This document shows, in pieces, positions 61,447 to 64,000 of a stretch of DNA of 64,000 bases (within the stretch, counting starts at the first letter, position 1; the number at the start of each line of letters is the position of its first letter). The DNA is from a virus. Below the pieces are notes generated by a model. The model was not told where the DNA came from, ran no database searches, and worked only from the letters and a program-made list of their open reading frames with translations. The stretch is from positions 1-64,000 of the IMG/VR virus record IMGVR_UViG_3300009068_000029; one strand, written 5' to 3'. The position numbers and the translations under genes are program-made.

Positions 61447-63336
61447 TTATATCGCTGCGTAAGAATTTCCTCCGATAAATATCTCAAGAGATTCTCCACT
61501 AGTCAAAGATATTGGACTTCCAGGGCTATTCAACTCTATAGTTAAATCAGAACCATTTATGTAACATACTCCTTGATATACAACAGTTGAGGACGTGCCT
61601 GAAGTTGTTGTGTACTTAAGAATTAATACGTTAAATACTGGAAGATATAAAGGTAAATATCCTGCTGGAACTGTTGCCATTATTAAAGACTGACCATGTG
61701 CCCAAGCAAAAGCACCTGAAGCATTTACAGCCAAACTTCCAACGATTGTTATTGTTTTTCCAAACTTAGATACTCTAGGTAAAGATCCACTTGGGAATCT
61801 TAAAGATGCAGCAACTGAGGCATTAGTTAGAGTTCCTGCAGTTAAAGTAGCAGCTGTAGCTACTCCACTAGATCCAAAAGACTCTAAGTTAATAGTTACA
61901 TTGCCTACATTATCTGTACGGGTAATACCTACTGTTCCTCCTGTTGAAGTAAAGATAAGTTCTTTGTTTACAAACTCAGAACCATTCCAAAACAAACTGT
62001 GGTAGGTTCCAGGAGAACTTGTAGTTACATCTAGTAAAGAAGATATAGAACAACTACTAAGTTGAGAACAAGCAAATCGAACTCCTGCAGCTAGTGCTAC
62101 GTTCAATCCATCAGAGTCACTTGTAGCAACAAAGTCGCTTGAGTTTAACTTAAGTTTTAGTCTACCTAAAGTAGAAACAATCTTACCTAACTGGTTAGCT
62201 AAAGTATCTGAACTGTTAGTAAAACCAAAAGTATAACCATAGTAAGGAGTTGATCCAAAGTTTGTAGCCCAAGTTAAAGTATAACTAGAAGCAGGGATAG
62301 AAGCTAAAGTAGAGTTTATAGCACAAATCTGACTAGTGAATAAAATAGCTGCTGCACTTAAAGTACTTGTAGCAGATCCTCCTGAAATACAAGAAGTATT
62401 AATAGATGCAGGAACAGCAGACCCCCCTGAGATATAAGTCTTAAGAGCAGCTGCTGCAGTAGTTACAGTAACAATACTTGTATTTAAAGTCTGGAACATG
62501 CCACACATGTTAGTTGTGACCCAGTTAATATAATCTGATACTACGGTAGTAGAAGGCTTAGTAGTAAATGCATAAGCAATACAAGGATTATTTGTAACCC
62601 CTGTCATATCTATACTTGTAGTAGTAGTACAAAGTTTAGTTCCGTATGCAGTTAAGACTTGACCTAAGGTAGAACTACCAGAAGTAATTCCTGTAACACA
62701 TCCAGGTACTGTAAAAGTAGGAGTCTCTACTGAAATTACTCTAGTGTTTAAAGAACATAAAGCAGCAGCACTAGCCTCAATAAATTGTTGAGCACTTGTA
62801 ATAGAACTACCTACACTACTTAAGTTTCCTCCTACACGCAAACATCCGTAAGTAAATACAGAATAATCTAATCCTGAAGGAGTAGCTAAACAGATTCTTG
62901 CGTTAAGACTAGCAATAACTGTATCTAAGTTAGTAGGAGAAGAAATCAAAGGGACTAAACTTAAAACTGCAATAGTTAAGTTATTAGCAGTAGTAGCTCC
63001 TCCGATAGTTGCACCTGCTACAGTCAAGACATCATTAATTGTATATCCTGTACCAGAAGCTATAAGAGTAACTTTATATACAAGAGATCCTACAGTACGA
63101 GTTACCTTAACACTAAGACCACTACCAGTTCCTCCCGTAGGACTTACGGTGTAATCAGTAGTAGTTCCAGGGTTTACTGCAACTCCTGTAAAGTTAAAAG
63201 TTTTTACTCCTCCTGTTGCACAGAACAAGTCTGGACCAGAATAAGTAATACACTTGGCATAATTAGTTGAAATACAACCCACAGTAGCACAAGGGTCAAT
63301 AGAATTAGTTCCGTAGCAATCAAGACAATGAGACAT
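61447..63336 (-). CDS. Tail fibre / receptor-binding-type protein, 629 aa
   Basis: Ser/Thr/Ala/Val-rich, low in charge, almost all beta: typical of phage fibre proteins. Begins MSHCLDCYGTNSIDPC with further cysteines to about 50. Residues about 90-120 contain a GTGYTINDVLTVAG motif, a GxGYxxxDxLT unit common in fibres. Repeated helical/beta segments (SAQQFIEASAAALCSLNT, LSAAAILFTSQICAINST) look like duplicated modules. The C-terminal 140 residues may be the receptor-binding tip (PAGYLPLYLPVFNVLILKY). ATG at 63,336 starts 2 bases after the previous stop; the one at 63,354 lies inside the previous gene. Confidence 0.65.
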   Translation of the reverse strand: MSHCLDCYGTNSIDPCATVGCISTNYAKCITYSGPDLFCATGGVKTFNFTGVAVNPGTTTDYTVSPTGGTGSGLSVKVTRTVGSLVYKVTLIASGTGYTINDVLTVAGATIGGATTANNLTIAVLSLVPLISSPTNLDTVIASLNARICLATPSGLDYSVFTYGCLRVGGNLSSVGSSITSAQQFIEASAAALCSLNTRVISVETPTFTVPGCVTGITSGSSTLGQVLTAYGTKLCTTTTSIDMTGVTNNPCIAYAFTTKPSTTVVSDYINWVTTNMCGMFQTLNTSIVTVTTAAAALKTYISGGSAVPASINTSCISGGSATSTLSAAAILFTSQICAINSTLASIPASSYTLTWATNFGSTPYYGYTFGFTNSSDTLANQLGKIVSTLGRLKLKLNSSDFVATSDSDGLNVALAAGVRFACSQLSSCSISSLLDVTTSSPGTYHSLFWNGSEFVNKELIFTSTGGTVGITRTDNVGNVTINLESFGSSGVATAATLTAGTLTNASVAASLRFPSGSLPRVSKFGKTITIVGSLAVNASGAFAWAHGQSLIMATVPAGYLPLYLPVFNVLILKYTTTSGTSSTVVYQGVCYINGSDLTIELNSPGSPISLTSGESLEIFIGGNSYAAI

Positions 63337-63338
63337 AG

Positions 63339-63872
63339 TTATGGGGTGCAGCAATTACAAAGTTTAGTAATAATAGCTTGGAGTAGTTGTCTAAGCGTTA
63401 AAATCTCATCACCAAAGCAAGGATCATCTCCTAAGCATTGGTCAGCTAACCAGGTTTTAAATTGAAGGTCTAAAGGAAGATCCATCCAAAATATGTTACC
63501 TGAGTTGATATTAATGTCTTTTGAAGACAAGTAGTTTAAACGAGAACGCAACTCACAGATAACTCCTACAAGTTTAAGTACAACTTCAGCAGAGTAATAT
63601 TTATTATCTGTTGTAACTGTTAGACCTACTGTAGAGATTACTGGAGTAGTTCCACATGCTTGGTTAGCAGTATCAAATGCAGTTTTATTTAATCCTACAC
63701 GAGTGTCTATGTTAACCACCTTATCATCCAACAACTTAAGCAAGTCGTTTAAGTAAAGGTCACAATTATCAAAAGAATCTATAAGTCCTCCTGGAGTAGG
63801 AGTACCAGTGTACTTGACGCACCCAGAAGGAACGATCTCGACACAGTTATTGGTAGGGCAGCATTTAGTCAT
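63339..63872 (-). CDS. Cys-rich fibre-associated virion protein, 177 aa
   Basis: Cysteines at both ends (MTKCCPTNNCVEIVPSGC; KLCNCCTP), and a helical-beta middle with YLNDLLKLLDDKV and YYSAEVVLKLVGVICELRSR. The opening, SGCVKYTGTPTP, parallels the next gene's CITYSGPDLFC, so the two fibre genes share a common N-terminal pattern (C-x-x-Y-[ST]-G-x). Likely a tail appendage or its adaptor. No enzymatic motif. Confidence 0.55.
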   Translation of the reverse strand: MTKCCPTNNCVEIVPSGCVKYTGTPTPGGLIDSFDNCDLYLNDLLKLLDDKVVNIDTRVGLNKTAFDTANQACGTTPVISTVGLTVTTDNKYYSAEVVLKLVGVICELRSRLNYLSSKDININSGNIFWMDLPLDLQFKTWLADQCLGDDPCFGDEILTLRQLLQAIITKLCNCCTP

Positions 63873-63876
63873 TTGT

Positions 63877-64000
63877 TTACAGTTTAATTTTTAGAGTTGC
63901 ATTTGTATCGCAGTCTAAACAATCAGCATACTTAAGGAAGCGTGCTAATGCTCTAGACTTTTTGTAATAGGGTTTTGTTAAGTACTTGATATGCTGTAGT
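63877..64000 (-). CDS. Partial gene at the right edge (C-terminal 40 aa)
   Basis: The last 40 codons of a minus-strand gene are in the window, ending in TAA 4 bases before the next gene's start. The visible end is basic and helical (HIKYLTKPYYKKSRALARFL) with CLDC near the stop, matching the Cys habit of the virion proteins that follow it. Identity unknown; it belongs to the same upstream virion operon. Confidence 0.65.
   Translation of the reverse strand, partial: LQHIKYLTKPYYKKSRALARFLKYADCLDCDTNATLKIKL

Noticed and set aside
1-64000. CRISPR array, tRNA genes, integrase or insertion sequence
   Set aside because: No regular repeat-spacer arrays, no cloverleaf in spacers, and no recombinase or transposase motif were seen.
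1-64000. Recoded TAG or TGA stop as in some crAss-like phages
   Set aside because: Long genes read without internal TAG or TGA, and TAA, TAG (6,197; 20,376) and TGA (17,880; 51,762) all serve as ends.

Overview
The window looks like about two thirds of a crAss-like phage genome (order Crassvirales) infecting a Bacteroidota host. The strongest evidence is a 3,853-residue minus-strand protein carrying the DFDID metal-binding motif of the crAss-like virion RNA polymerase. It lies between two other giant proteins, next to a muzzle/ring-type tail cluster. Other support: Bacteroidota-type promoters (TTG-N19/20-TAnnTTTG), almost no Shine-Dalgarno sequences, AT-rich DNA and A-rich leaders. The standard genetic code is used; TAA, TAG and TGA all end genes. 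No tRNA, CRISPR array, insertion sequence, integrase, terminase, portal or major capsid gene was seen. The capsid and packaging genes probably lie beyond the right edge.

Left arm (1-20,378, plus strand): early and replication genes, tightly packed and often overlapping. A run of small proteins (including a GNAT acetyltransferase) ends at a terminator near 2,710. Then come a 668-residue Cys-motif protein, an M20-type metallopeptidase, a possible helicase loader, a DnaB-like helicase, a Sak4-like ATPase with its SSB, and a terminator near 10,040. Next are a DnaG-like primase, an orphan DnaA domain IV protein, uracil-DNA glycosylase, a DUF932 protein, a terminator near 13,440, a NinG/Rap-like nuclease, a family A DNA polymerase, a possible NinB-like protein, a dATP/dGTP diphosphohydrolase, two PD-(D/E)XK nucleases and a GroES-like protein. 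Together they form a nearly complete replisome plus a recombination/repair set.

The two arms converge on a bidirectional terminator at 20,416-20,447.

Right arm (64,000-20,457, minus strand): virion and lysis genes. In transcription order: a partial gene, two Cys-rich fibre-type proteins, three small head-tail connector (ring-like) proteins, a 1,697-residue muzzle-like tail protein, a helical protein, four very basic small proteins, an 802-residue and a 573-residue virion/cargo protein, the three giants (2,196, 3,853 and 1,932 residues), a small surface-type protein, a holin and spanin-like lysis cassette, a metallophosphoesterase and a small acidic protein. Host-type promoters sit before transcription units on this strand. 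The early strand shows only one weak match. That fits the model in which the injected virion polymerase reads early genes and host polymerase reads late genes.

All calls rest on reading motifs by eye; no database search was run.
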